A DNA stretch of 64,000 nucleotides from Chrysophaeum taylorii (Eukaryota > Sar > Pelagophyceae > Pelagomonadales > Pelagomonadaceae). Under the pieces are notes generated by a model. The model was not told the origin of the DNA, did no database searches, and saw only the letters and a list, made by a program, of their open reading frames with translations. Where the stretch lies: NCBI GenBank assembly GCA_029834535.1, contig JAQMWT010000009.1, positions 62,001 to 126,000 on the forward strand, given 5' to 3'. Below, in pieces: positions 1 through 9,244 of the stretch. Each line of letters opens with the position of its first letter. Within the stretch, counting starts at the first letter, position 1. Made by a program: the position numbers and the translations under genes.

Positions 1-87
1 GTCGTCAAGTCGATCGAGAAAGTCGGCTCCGGTTCTGGAAAGACTTCCAAGGCTGTCGTCGTCGCCGACTGCGGCCAAATCGCCTAA
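1..87 (+). CDS. Cyclophilin-type peptidyl-prolyl isomerase, C-terminal end (partial)
   Basis: The window opens inside a reading frame that runs 28 codons to a TAA stop. The residues match the C-terminus of cytosolic cyclophilin A-type prolyl isomerases: a G-S-G-S-G-K-T-S-K stretch followed by V-V-V-A-D-C-G-Q, the last beta strand of the cyclophilin barrel. These enzymes catalyse cis-trans isomerisation of Xaa-Pro bonds during protein folding. The catalytic Arg/Phe/Trp residues lie upstream, outside the window, so activity cannot be judged. Upstream exons and start are not visible. A second, secreted cyclophilin lies at 52924-53496; the two differ clearly at the C-terminus. Confidence 0.85.
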   Translation, partial: VVKSIEKVGSGSGKTSKAVVVADCGQIA

Positions 88-456
88 GCTCCATTCTCTC
101 CTAGTCCGACATGCGCCTTCTTCGCGCTTCTTGGGTCCTTCTATCACACTCCTATGGGCCCCCCGGATTGCGTGCAGCCTCCCCCACCTTCGTGCCATTC
201 CACCACCTCAAGTGTCGCACGACGTCGTCGTCGTCGAGCAAGTCATCATCAGCAATGGCCACCACAACAAACGCGACTGGCGGCCCTGGCCAGCGCCGCT
301 CCCTTTTTTTCTTCTTACTTTCATCATGGTGCAACGGTTGCTTTCATCGAACTATGAACAACAGCGCCTATTTTCGTGATTGGTGCTGGTGGAAAGGCGA
401 TCTCGAACGGCAACATGTGTGCACTCGAGGGTTAGTTAGTTAGTTAGTTAGTTAGG
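88..456. other. Intergenic stretch with GTTA microsatellite
   Basis: Spacer between the cyclophilin tail and the DUF1499 gene. Short frames here overlap one another in several phases and show no family signature. It ends in six tandem GTTA units (431-455), directly in front of the downstream ATG. No TATA box is obvious. Confidence 0.5.
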
Positions 457-951
457 ATGATAGTTGCACCCGCGGCCCTAGCGCTCGCGCTCGTCGCGAC
501 ACCCCCCACGGCGATCCGGCCGTGTCTCTCCGAGCGCAACTGCATCAGCAGCCTGGGCCGCGAGAGCCCAAACCAGTTCAGCGCTCCCCTTTCGTACGCA
601 CCACGCCAAAAAAACCGTGCCTACGAGGAGCTCGAGGCCAAGCTGACTGTCGCCTGCACGGGCGTCGAGGCGGACCGGTTCTACATACGCGCGACCTGCG
701 GAGGGAACCTCGTCGAGTTCGACGTGCGTGACTCGATAGCTGCCTTTCGTCTCGCCGCTGTGGTCAAGTCGCCGACGCCTCCGTGGTGTATCGCGCCGGG
801 CTGCATCAACGGCCATATGCCCCAGCGCAACGCCCTTGCGAGGCTAGCAAAGGATCTCGGCTGGTCGCCCATCGACTCGACCCAGCTCGAGGACGACTCC
901 CGTTGGACGCCCATTTTTTTCAATGCGGACGCCGTCCCCCGCGACGAGTAG
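457..951 (+). CDS. DUF1499 family protein, probably plastid or lumen targeted
   Basis: A 164-residue protein. Residues 1-18 are Ala/Leu-rich and look like a signal or thylakoid-transfer segment. The body follows the DUF1499 pattern: an early Cys-x-Ser segment (C-L-S-E-R-N-C-I-S-S), then S-A-P-L-S-Y, a conserved A-Y-E-E-L pair of turns, and A-D-R-F-Y-I-R-A-T-C leading to V-E-F-D-V, the strands typical of the family. DUF1499 proteins occur in bacteria and plastids; their biochemical role is not established. A Cys pair near residues 111-115 in the C-terminal part is not a usual family feature. The start is the first ATG after the GTTA repeat and is the only one that retains the hydrophobic leader. 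Family assignment rests on pattern reading. Confidence 0.7.
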   Translation: MIVAPAALALALVATPPTAIRPCLSERNCISSLGRESPNQFSAPLSYAPRQKNRAYEELEAKLTVACTGVEADRFYIRATCGGNLVEFDVRDSIAAFRLAAVVKSPTPPWCIAPGCINGHMPQRNALARLAKDLGWSPIDSTQLEDDSRWTPIFFNADAVPRDE

Positions 952-1360
952 AGCGAACTCCCTCGGGTATGCGCGCGGGGGAGCTGGCTAGCTATATCGC
1001 GCGACACACTCCCCGACGACGACGACGACGACGACGACGACTAACAAGGCGGCGGAATATTACGGGGTGTGGTTTCTTTCTTTCTTTCTGTCAGTCATGG
1101 TTTTGTGACGCTTTATCATACGAAAACAGCAGCAGGCAGGCTCGCGCGCGTGTACAAGAGATAATCTTGGGGGGCTGCAGCAGGAAGTTAGTTATACTAC
1201 CACCAACCTTGGGAAAACAAAAGGGTCTTGGTCGATTGAAATTGATTGAATGCCCCGCGCCGCCCCTATGAACAAACAAACAAACAAACAAACAAACAAA
1301 CAAACAAATGTCGTCGTTTTTTTCGAAAATCAGGAAGCTCCCGGATGATTTTTTCCAGGG
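952..1360. other. Intergenic stretch with simple repeats
   Basis: Spacer between tail-to-tail genes. It holds a GAC/ACG triplet run near 1012-1041 and a perfect AAAC tetranucleotide run at about 1271-1308. The same tetranucleotide recurs elsewhere in the window, for example at 53510-53541 on the other strand and in the repeat island at 55.2-57.8 kb. No gene or RNA is recognisable. Confidence 0.5.
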
Positions 1361-3118
1361 TCACGCGGGGGCGAGGTCGGGGTAGAGCATAGCCATGCGG
1401 GAGAGGCCGGCGGCGGCGACCGCGACGTCGCGGGCCTTTGGGGGAGAGCCTCCCTTGCGCTTGGAGGAGGAGGAGGAGGAGGAGGTGCCGAAGGCGCGGG
1501 CGAGGGTGGCGAGCTCGGCAAGGAGTTTACGGCGGGCGGCGTCGGCGTCGGGCAGCGCGAGGCGGAGCTGGGCTCTCAAGACGGCGAGGTCGACGCAGGG
1601 CGAAAAGACGTCGGCCACGGTGTGGTCGGCGTGGTCTTGCGCAATTTTGGCAAAGCGCTCGACGGGACCCCAGCCGCCGGCGGCGGAAACGAGGGCTTGG
1701 AGGTCGGGAAAGTTAAGGAGGCGGTCGAGGAAGCGCGTAGCGCAGGCGGCGGCGAGCTCGGGGGCGATCGCGTCGAGCCTCGCGCGCGCCGCGTCGGCGT
1801 CGTCCCCCTCGACGTCGTCATCGGGGGTGCGGGCCGCCGCGATCTGGCCGAGGGCGCAGACGACCTGGCTCGCGAGAGCGCCGTCGACGCAGGCGGCGTC
1901 GAGCTGGTCGAGGCGAACGAGCTTGTGGACCTCGCTGCGGGACCAGTGGTAGGGGTTCTCGGGGTCGTCGTCGGAATCGTGTCTGGTCAGCGAGTCGCGG
2001 CGAGCCTTGGCCTTGGCAGCCGCTCTGGTGGTGCGGCGGTCGTTTTCGTCGAGGGGCGCGAGCGGGCGTCGGTTCGGTCGCTTGGCCGTAGGGAGAGGGG
2101 GCGCGTTGAGGAGGCGGCGGAGGTGGAAGCGCAGGACCGTCGAGACGAGGGCCGAGAGCTTGGCGCGGACGGGGCTCGGCCCCTCACCCAGAAGGGCATT
2201 CGCTTCGTCGGCCCAGAGGGCCGCGGCACCTCTGAGCTCGGCGACCTCGACGGGGATATCGGCTCGCGTATCTCGATCCGGGAGCAATCGGAGGCCCCGC
2301 TCGAGGGCTCGGAGGTCGTCGGGGGGCGCGGAGGCTTCGCGGACCGCGACCAGTCGGAGCACCACGGCCTCGGCCTCCTCGTGCGAGCCTTGGACCGTGT
2401 CGCTCGGGAGGCGGATACTCGAGAGATCGTATCGTCTGAAACGAACCAGCCCGTCGTTCGCGCCGACGCGCGCGAGATGCTCGGCCTCGCAGAGGGCCGC
2501 CGCGCGCATCCAGGGGGCGAGGCGCGCGACCGTTCCTCTCGGAAGGTCCCTCGAGGCGAGGGCCATGGCGTGCGCGGTCGCCGTCGCGTCGACGTCGGGC
2601 GACGCGTCGTCCAAGCCCTCGCGCAACGCTTCCCAAAAAAAATCCGGAGGCGACCCGCGGGGCGCCGCGAAGACCGTGTCGTGCGACCCTAGCCGCCCGA
2701 GGTCCTCGCCGTGGCCCTCGAGCTGGCTCGCGACGGGGTCCTCGCGGCCTCCGAGACGCCCGCAAAACGTGGGGAGCTTTGTCACGACGTAGGGCGACGG
2801 CGGTACGATCGCTGGCTCGAGACCTTCAAACTCGGCGAGCCGCCTGTGCGCCTGCGCGGCATCCAGCTCGAGGGCGTCGATGCGCCGCAGCGCCTCCGAG
2901 GCGGCGGCCTCGAGCTCGGCGACACGGTCCCGTGACGCGGCGAGCTCCGCCTGCAGCATCCCCCGCGCGCGCTCAGAGATCTCCAGCTCGAGCTTGGCCT
3001 GCCGTAGTTCCCGAGACGATGCCTTTTCTTTCGCCACCATCTCCTCCTCCTCCTCCTCCTCCTCGAGGGGGCCCAGCTCCAGCAACGGCCCGCCGAAGGA
3101 CCTGCGCCGCGTCCGCAT
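1361..3118 (-). CDS. Hypothetical coiled-coil protein
   Basis: A 585-residue frame starting with ATG at 3118. After a short Arg-rich start and a run of eight Glu (about residues 19-26), residues 27-100 are an Ala/Glu/Leu/Arg-rich heptad pattern without proline, a convincing coiled coil. The remainder is Ala/Leu/Arg-rich and predicted mostly helical, with a basic patch near residues 350-375, an acidic Asp patch, and a run of seven Ser near the C-terminus. I recognise no enzyme domain. The length, the single uninterrupted frame and the coherent coiled coil favour a real gene over the shorter antisense frames in this GC-rich region. It is convergent with the upstream DUF1499 gene. No function is proposed. 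Confidence 0.6.
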   Translation of the reverse strand: MRTRRRSFGGPLLELGPLEEEEEEEEMVAKEKASSRELRQAKLELEISERARGMLQAELAASRDRVAELEAAASEALRRIDALELDAAQAHRRLAEFEGLEPAIVPPSPYVVTKLPTFCGRLGGREDPVASQLEGHGEDLGRLGSHDTVFAAPRGSPPDFFWEALREGLDDASPDVDATATAHAMALASRDLPRGTVARLAPWMRAAALCEAEHLARVGANDGLVRFRRYDLSSIRLPSDTVQGSHEEAEAVVLRLVAVREASAPPDDLRALERGLRLLPDRDTRADIPVEVAELRGAAALWADEANALLGEGPSPVRAKLSALVSTVLRFHLRRLLNAPPLPTAKRPNRRPLAPLDENDRRTTRAAAKAKARRDSLTRHDSDDDPENPYHWSRSEVHKLVRLDQLDAACVDGALASQVVCALGQIAAARTPDDDVEGDDADAARARLDAIAPELAAACATRFLDRLLNFPDLQALVSAAGGWGPVERFAKIAQDHADHTVADVFSPCVDLAVLRAQLRLALPDADAARRKLLAELATLARAFGTSSSSSSSKRKGGSPPKARDVAVAAAGLSRMAMLYPDLAPA

Positions 3119-3642
3119 CGTTGTTGTTGTTGTTGTTGTTTCAACGATAATAAGCTCAAAACGTCAATTGTTTGCTCAAACGCCAACGAGATGAGGGTTT
3201 TTATTTAACCTTTCAGACGACGACGACAACAACAACAAGGGGGGAAAACGACAGCGGCTCTATGCCTGAGGTCGGCCGGCGGGGCGGAAGAAGGTCTGCG
3301 TGGCTTGGGATTATTTATTGAGAAAGATCGGCTGCTGCTGCTGCTGCTGCTGCTGAAGGGGAAAAAAGGTCGAGATGCGTGCGTGCAAGAGGGGGAAGGA
3401 ACCTTTGGGATGGTGGTTGCGCTCGCAGGAAGGGAAAGCCGACGACGCATAGTGCTCCTTATAAAAAAAAGGGCCATCTTCCCGGCTGAACTCTGGGCCG
3501 CTTTTACAAATCGATCGAAGGTAAAGAAGAAGATAAAAGCCGAGTAGGAGAAAGAAAATAGTGTATTATTAAACCAGGGAGGGGGGTGTCTCGTCTCGTC
3601 TCGTCTCGTTTAATAATCGTCTCGTTTAATAATCGTCTCAAG
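3119..3642. other. Intergenic stretch with several microsatellites
   Basis: Spacer between two minus-strand genes; it holds the promoter of the coiled-coil gene and the 3' region of the phosphatase gene. It contains a GTT run at about 3120-3139, a GCT run at about 3331-3355, and a GTCTC-type pentamer run with a repeated TTTAATAATC block at about 3588-3640. I see no gene. Confidence 0.5.
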
Positions 3643-6600
3643 TCAGGTCGCCGTGGAGCCCGAGTAGGTGCCGGCGGGGGGTCGGTAGCAGCGCGGGAGA
3701 GACTGGACCTGCATGGCGTTGAAGGCATACTTGTCCTGGCCGGTATTGGCGAGGACGTTGACTCGGCGGACGCCGTGTCGCCTCAAGAGGAGGCAGACGT
3801 GCCTCTCGTCGAAGACCCCGAAGACGGAGGCGAGAGTCCTGGTCTGCTCGAGGGTAACCGCCATGGCCGAGCGGTCCTTGCCCGACTTGCAGCAGATGCA
3901 GTGCGAGCCGACGAGGGCCCGGCAGAGGTCGGAGGTAGCGAGGAGGAGATGGACGTTTTTTGGGGTCGAGGTGTCGCGGACGGCGTCGTAGACGGAAGCG
4001 AGCAGGGCACGCCAATGCTTGGCGGCCCTGTCGCTTCGCGAGGCGCGGGGGAGGTCTCCCAAAGCGAGCTCGGCGGAGACGCGGTGGGCCCAGTCGACGT
4101 GGCGGGAGAGCGCGTCTCTCCCCGCGGCGTTGACCTCCGCCTGGAGACGCGCGGTGCCGAGGTTGTTGGCGACCGTTTGCCACTCGTTGATGCCCTGGGA
4201 GAAGAGGACGGCCTCGATCCGCGTTGCCCCTATCACGTCTTCTTCGTTCTGGTTTGGAAGTCCGGCGGCCGAGGCGCGTCGAATCTCGGCGACGACTCGA
4301 GGGTCGTCGACCCTCAAGTCGACGACGAGGGCTCCCGAAGAATCGGCGCGGCGCACGCGCCACCTCTGCTGGTCGTCCGAGGCTTCCAAAAAGCGGAACC
4401 GGAGGGTCGAGAGCCAGTCGGCGGCAACCACGAGGTCCTCGAGCATGCCGAGTTCGTCGTTGAGCGTCGAGAGGAGGCACTCGACGCCGAGGAGCAGACG
4501 GCCGGGGCCCGCCGAGGTGAAGGCGAAAGCGCGCGCGAAGACGTCCGGATCGCGGCGGCCGAGGACGGCCTCGACGTGTGCCCCCGCGAGGGCGAGGGCC
4601 TGGGCGACGACGACGTCGACGCGCTCGGCGAGGATCGCTCGGCGCGAGAAAGCTGCGAGCGCCGAACCGCTTTCGGGGGTCGCCGCTCGAGCTTTTCTTT
4701 CGACGGCCGACACCGTCGCCGCGTCGAGGCCTCCGAAAAGCTGGAGCGAGAGGCACCGCGCGACGCGACGACGCCTCTCCTCGCCCGGGATCGTCGAAAG
4801 GAGCCGGGAAAGATCCTCCTCCGAGCCGTCGTTCGACGATGATTTTGCGTCGGACAATTTGGCGACGAGGCGAGAAAGACCGCCATCCTTAAACCCCAAC
4901 CCCTTGGCGTGCGCGGCCGTGACGCCGAAGGTGAGGGTGCTGTGGACCACGACCTCCTCGTCCTCGTCGTCGGACGAGGAGGGGGGGTCGGCCGTCGACG
5001 TCGTATGTCGCGGGTCGAGGCCCGTCCACGAGGTCTCCGAGCACGCTTCGCCGAAGGATATCGACGTCGCGCGTCGCCGCGGGGGTTTCTCGCGACGCGA
5101 TCGTCGCGCCGCGAGCCTGTGCCAATTGAGATTCGTTGGCGCGAACTGGAGATCGCGGTCCTTTTTTGCCGTAGATCTTTTGAGTATAGCCGGTCTCGCG
5201 TCGGCGACGTGAACGTTGGAAAGGGCGACGGACGCGAACTCGTCGTCTGACGCGAGGACGTCCCGGGCGCGAGCGTAGACGTCGTCGAGCGTCGACCCCG
5301 CGTAGGATTCGATCCCGGCAGTCATCGCCTCGAGCTCCGCAGACAGCGTCTCGACGGCAGAAGCGCCCGCGTCCAGTTCGCCGAGGCGGTCGATCGCAGC
5401 CTCCTCGTCGAGCTTGGCCGTCTTGAGTCGTCGCGCGAGAGCGACCTCCTTGCCCGAGACGGGGAGAACTTGGTCGATCACACCATCCACGTGCCGGGCT
5501 GCCCTCGCGGCCGCGACGACGTTCTGCGCGTCGACGCGCTCGCGCGTCTTCTCGCCGACGACCAACGCCGCCTCTCGCGCCTTGCGCCTCAGTTCGGCGG
5601 CGAGGGTTCGGTTCCGCTCGGCCGCGCGTCGCGCCTCGTCGGCCAGCGATGCCGCGCGCTCGGTCCTCTCGTCCACGACCAAACCCACCAAAGCCGCCGG
5701 GAGCGCGGCGGTCGGCGCGCGCAGGCCTTCGGACGCGACGACGTGGCCGTACCGCGCGCGCCCGAGCCGGCTGCGCAACTGATAGTGTTGCCTCGCGTAC
5801 CATCCCTCCTTTTTTTTCGAGGAGGAGGAGGAGGAGGAGGAGTCCCCGTCGAACGCCTCGACGCCCACGAGTAGCACGCGGCCAAACGTGGTCGCGACGG
5901 GCTCCTCTTCCTTGGCATCTTCCTCGTCGTCCAAGGACCTCGACCGGCGGCGGCGGCGGCGGCGGCGGTAGAGGCGGTGGAATTTGGGCTCGGCGACGAG
6001 GCCGAGGTCGACGACGGCTTGACGCGCCGCGTCCGTCGCGACGCGGGATACTTTTTCTTTCGAAAGCTCGGCGATCATCGCGCGCGCGTGACGCCGCAGC
6101 GCGTCCCCCTCCCCGACGCGCCGGTACACCGCGATCAGCGCCGCGCCGCCGCCCCACGCGCCCGGCGGCGGCAACAGGACCGAAAACTGCCGCACGACGT
6201 CCAGGCCCCTCTGCTGCCCGGTCTCGCAGGCGAAGGCCCCGCTGTCCCCCGCCTTGACCACCTCCGTCCGCGCGACCTCGCGCCACCGCTTCGACCCGCA
6301 CTCGATGAGCGACGCCGGCGGCGTTTTCTCGTCGTCGTCGCCGCCGCTGCTGCTGCTCGCGAAAGGGTCTTCCCCCTTCTTCTTCTTCTTCTTCTTCTTC
6401 TTCTTCCTCAAAGGGGGCGCCAATAATCCTCTTACGCTCCTCCTCCTCCTCCTCCTCCTCCTCCTTGAAGACGACGACAAAAAGACCGTCCTGCGCGTCG
6501 TACGGGGCGCGCGTGAGGTGGAGGGTCACGTGGACCCCCACGGCCTCCTCCTCTTCCGAGGAAAAGGCCGTAGGCCGGGAAATTGGCGACTCGGCCGACC

Positions 6601-7087
6601 TAAGACACTCCTTGAGGGCGTGATCGATCGCGAGGCGGATCGCGCGCAGCCACCGGTCGCGGTCGGCGCTCGAGTCGGCGCGGAGCCGCAGCTCGCGGCC
6701 CGTCGCAGCACAACGGACCGCAAATCCCCCGCCCTGGCCCGTCGCCGGCTCGATGATCGCGACTTTGATCTCGCCGCCGCGACTCGCGTCGAAGAGCACG
6801 ACCTCCCCCAGCAGCTTGAGGGACCGCGGCGCGTCGTAGTACGACAGCCGGAACGCGTCGCGCCGCAGCACGAAGAACCGCTGCTTCCAGTTCTTCCGCC
6901 ACGAGCCCTCTTTCCACAACATCCCCTCGAGCCTGACGTCGAGACTCGTGAAGGTCTTGGTCGCCTGGGGGGCTTCGGGGGCGTGCCGGCGTCCCACGAC
7001 CCACCCCACCACGCTCGACGCCACGTGCGTGCGGTACACCCGGTGGTGTTCTTCGTCACCCCAGTCACCGTACTTGGACACGTTCAT
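3643..7087 (-). CDS. PH-domain inositol polyphosphate 4-phosphatase (INPP4-like)
   Basis: Predicted 1,125-residue protein from two exons: 7087-6436 and 6368-3643. The N-terminal part has a PH domain (roughly residues 45-165) with the usual start G-M-L-W-K-E-G, K-x-R-F-F-V-L and a final W-L-R-A-I. A short C2-like segment follows. Acidic and Glu-rich low-complexity sequence and a long helical region come next. The C-terminal catalytic domain carries the Cys-x5-Arg phosphatase loop C-K-S-G-K-D-R near residue 1045, in a context (S-A-M-A-V-T-L-E-Q) typical of type I/II inositol polyphosphate 4-phosphatases, which remove the 4-phosphate of PtdIns(3,4)P2. The two coding parts lie in different frames; a 67-bp GT–AG intron joins them in phase. 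The first in-frame ATG is at 7087. Confidence 0.8.
6369..6435 (-). other. Candidate 67-bp intron in the INPP4-like gene
   Basis: On the minus strand the sequence begins GTAAGAGG, a strong donor, and ends GGGGAAG, an acceptor. Removing 67 bases joins the two coding frames exactly and also removes most of a long GAA run. The alternative is a length error or change in the GAA/GGA repeats. Confidence 0.6.
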
Positions 7088-7153
7088 CGCATCTTTTTGC
7101 AATAATAAATAATGATGGAAGACTTCTTCTCGAAGAAGAGCTCCTCCTACTAG

Positions 7154-9087
7154 CTAGTCCTCCGTCGTCGAGTACAGAGGGTAGAGGAGAAGGGTCGAGG
7201 ATCGAGGCGAGAGGAGGTTTCCCGAGCTTCCCCCCGGCATGGTATGGTCGGCTGCGAAGTAAAAAACCTGGCCGCCGTAGGGGGCGTACCGGGCGCCCCC
7301 GAGGTTCTCGCAGGGCGCGATCCAGCAGTGGTGGGTCGCCGAGGTAGACCGGGCGAGATGTCCCTCGGGGAGAAGGCGCCACCGGTGGCGGAGGACGGCG
7401 GCCGCCGCCTGGGGGAGGGGTTCGGGCGGGTTGAACCGGAGCATGAGGCGGGTCGACTTATCGTTGGCGCAAAAGGCCATCACGCGGAGAATCGTGTGCT
7501 GGAGGTCGAGGTAGAAAAGCCCGCCGTTCGCCTCGAGCTGCTGCCGCGCCTCGTCGGCTCGGTCGTCGTCGGCTCGGTCGTCGAGGGGGTCGCAAAAGGC
7601 GAAGAAGACTGCGGAGGGAGGGACATCGGCGCGGCGGCGCACCGCCGATCCCCAGTTGAGGATGTGCGGAGCCGAGGCCATCGTGAACCGTTGGTCGGCG
7701 ATCTGCGCCGTCGCGAAAGGTTTAGCGAGACATTCGTCCTCGAGAGTACGCGCGCGAGGCTCGTAGTGGGTCGCCGTATCGAAACAGCGGCGCAGGCGGA
7801 GGGGCCCCCGTCGCTGCGGAAAATTCGCGAATTCGGCCTCGGGCTCCGAGTCGGCAAAGCACCTGCGTATGACGCTCATGTCGCCGCTACTATCGACGGT
7901 CTCGAAAGCGGCGAGGCGAGGCGGCTGGGCGTCTTCCTGATTCTCGATGCGGGCGAGGAAGTCGACGTAGGGCGTCAGGACGCGGAGGGATTCGGCCGTG
8001 GCTGCCATCGACTTGTGAAACAAATCCTTCGGCACCGCGCGGCCGGTCTTGGCGGCGCGCGTCCGGGTTCGGCGCCACGCGACCTCCGGACGCGCGTCGA
8101 CGTAGAAGATCGCGATACGGTACGCGGGATGGCGGAGCCGCAACTCCTGAAACACGGTCGTAAAGTAATCCGCGTTCCGGAGACTCCCGTCGACCCAGAC
8201 GTGCTGCCGCCGTTCCATCGCGACCTCCTGGGTAATCTCGGCCAGGTAGCCCGACTCGCGATGCGTGAGGCTGCCGGCCGAGTCCCTGTCGCGCGACACG
8301 TAGCCCGGCCACTCGGGCATCATCTCCTTGAACCGATCCGGGTCGATGTGCACGATGTCTTCGAGCGGAAAGTACCCGTGCTCGGACAACCAGTGCAGCG
8401 CGTACCCCTTGCCGGCGCCCATAGCCCCGCACGTGTAGACGAGCCACGGCGACGACTGCGCGTCGCTCCTGACCGCGACGCGTCGAATCACCTCGTCCTG
8501 CCACGATCGCCTGCGTTCGACGTACAAGGGGTGGTACTCGTAGTCGACCAGCTTCCGCTGCGCCGCGTATATCGAAGACCCTTCGACTTCCTGGCGCTCT
8601 TCGTCGCGTCGCCGCGACGAAGCGTACGCGACGCACGTCGGTAACGAGTAATCGTAATCGCTCTCGACGCGAAACCATTCCTCTTCAAGCGTGTCCTGCG
8701 TCAGGTACGCCGACACGATGCGCCGCAACAACCGCCGCCGCTGGATCGCCCACACGAATTGGTCGAACGATATGTATCCGCTATCCACCCAAAGTTGGTT
8801 CCATACCCGACCCGTCTCCACTTCCGACAGCCCGAGCTTGAGGGTTCCGCATAGGTGCACGAACTGCTCCTTGTTGATCCCCCCGCTCGCGCCCACCATC
8901 GCGTCAAACACCTTGCGCAGCAAATCCTCGCTGAAACACTCGTTGTTGTAGCACACCAGCTTCTTCATCTTATTGTTCTTGCTGGCGGTGATCATCTTCT
9001 TCTTCGGGACCACCGCCTCCCCCGACTCGTCGATCGTCCACCGCTCCAGCTCGCGACGCACCTCCTCGCTCTCCGTCTCCGCGAGCT

Positions 9088-9121
<34 letters not shown>

Positions 9122-9178
9122 ACACCCCTTCTTCTTTCTGTCACCACCACCGCCACCACCAACAACAAGCCGCCTCAT
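7154..9178 (-). CDS. EF-hand protein with zeta-type P-loop kinase domain
   Basis: About 674 residues from the ATG at 9178. The N-terminus has a Gly/Pro-rich low-complexity tract, then two EF-hand-like helices (around residues 85-155, with a degenerate loop G-A-S-G-G-I-N-K-E-Q-F). The centre is a P-loop nucleotide kinase fold of the zeta/AAA_33 type: Walker A G-A-M-G-A-G-K-G, then the family signature I-D-P-D-R-F-K-E-M-M-P-E-W about 30 residues on, and a T-x-H-R-E-S motif as in zeta-type kinases that contact the substrate. In eukaryotic protists such proteins are cellular kinases of unknown substrate; nothing here suggests a toxin–antitoxin unit. The C-terminal 200 residues are unassigned. The frame stays open upstream into the divergent neighbour, so the start at 9178 is a choice based on the next gene's position. 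Confidence 0.75.
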
Positions 9179-9244
9179 TGGGTAATCAATCAACAACAAT
9201 ACTTGTGGAAGTTCAAAGAAAAAAACCTTCACAAATCCCCACCA
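9179..9244. promoter_or_regulatory. 66-bp divergent promoter region
   Basis: The whole space between the start codons of the zeta-type kinase gene (-) and the TLDc gene (+). It is A-rich on the plus strand, unlike the flanking coding DNA, and has an ATTGG (reverse CCAAT) overlapping the minus-strand start. Both transcripts must have very short leaders, or their promoters extend into the opposite coding sequence. Confidence 0.45.

Noticed and set aside
431-455. GTTA run as a telomere-like repeat
   Set aside because: Only six units, a four-base repeat, and in the middle of genic DNA; an ordinary microsatellite.
7154-9178. Reading the zeta-type domain as a toxin–antitoxin system
   Set aside because: No antitoxin gene next to it; the EF-hand fusion and eukaryotic setting point to a cellular kinase.
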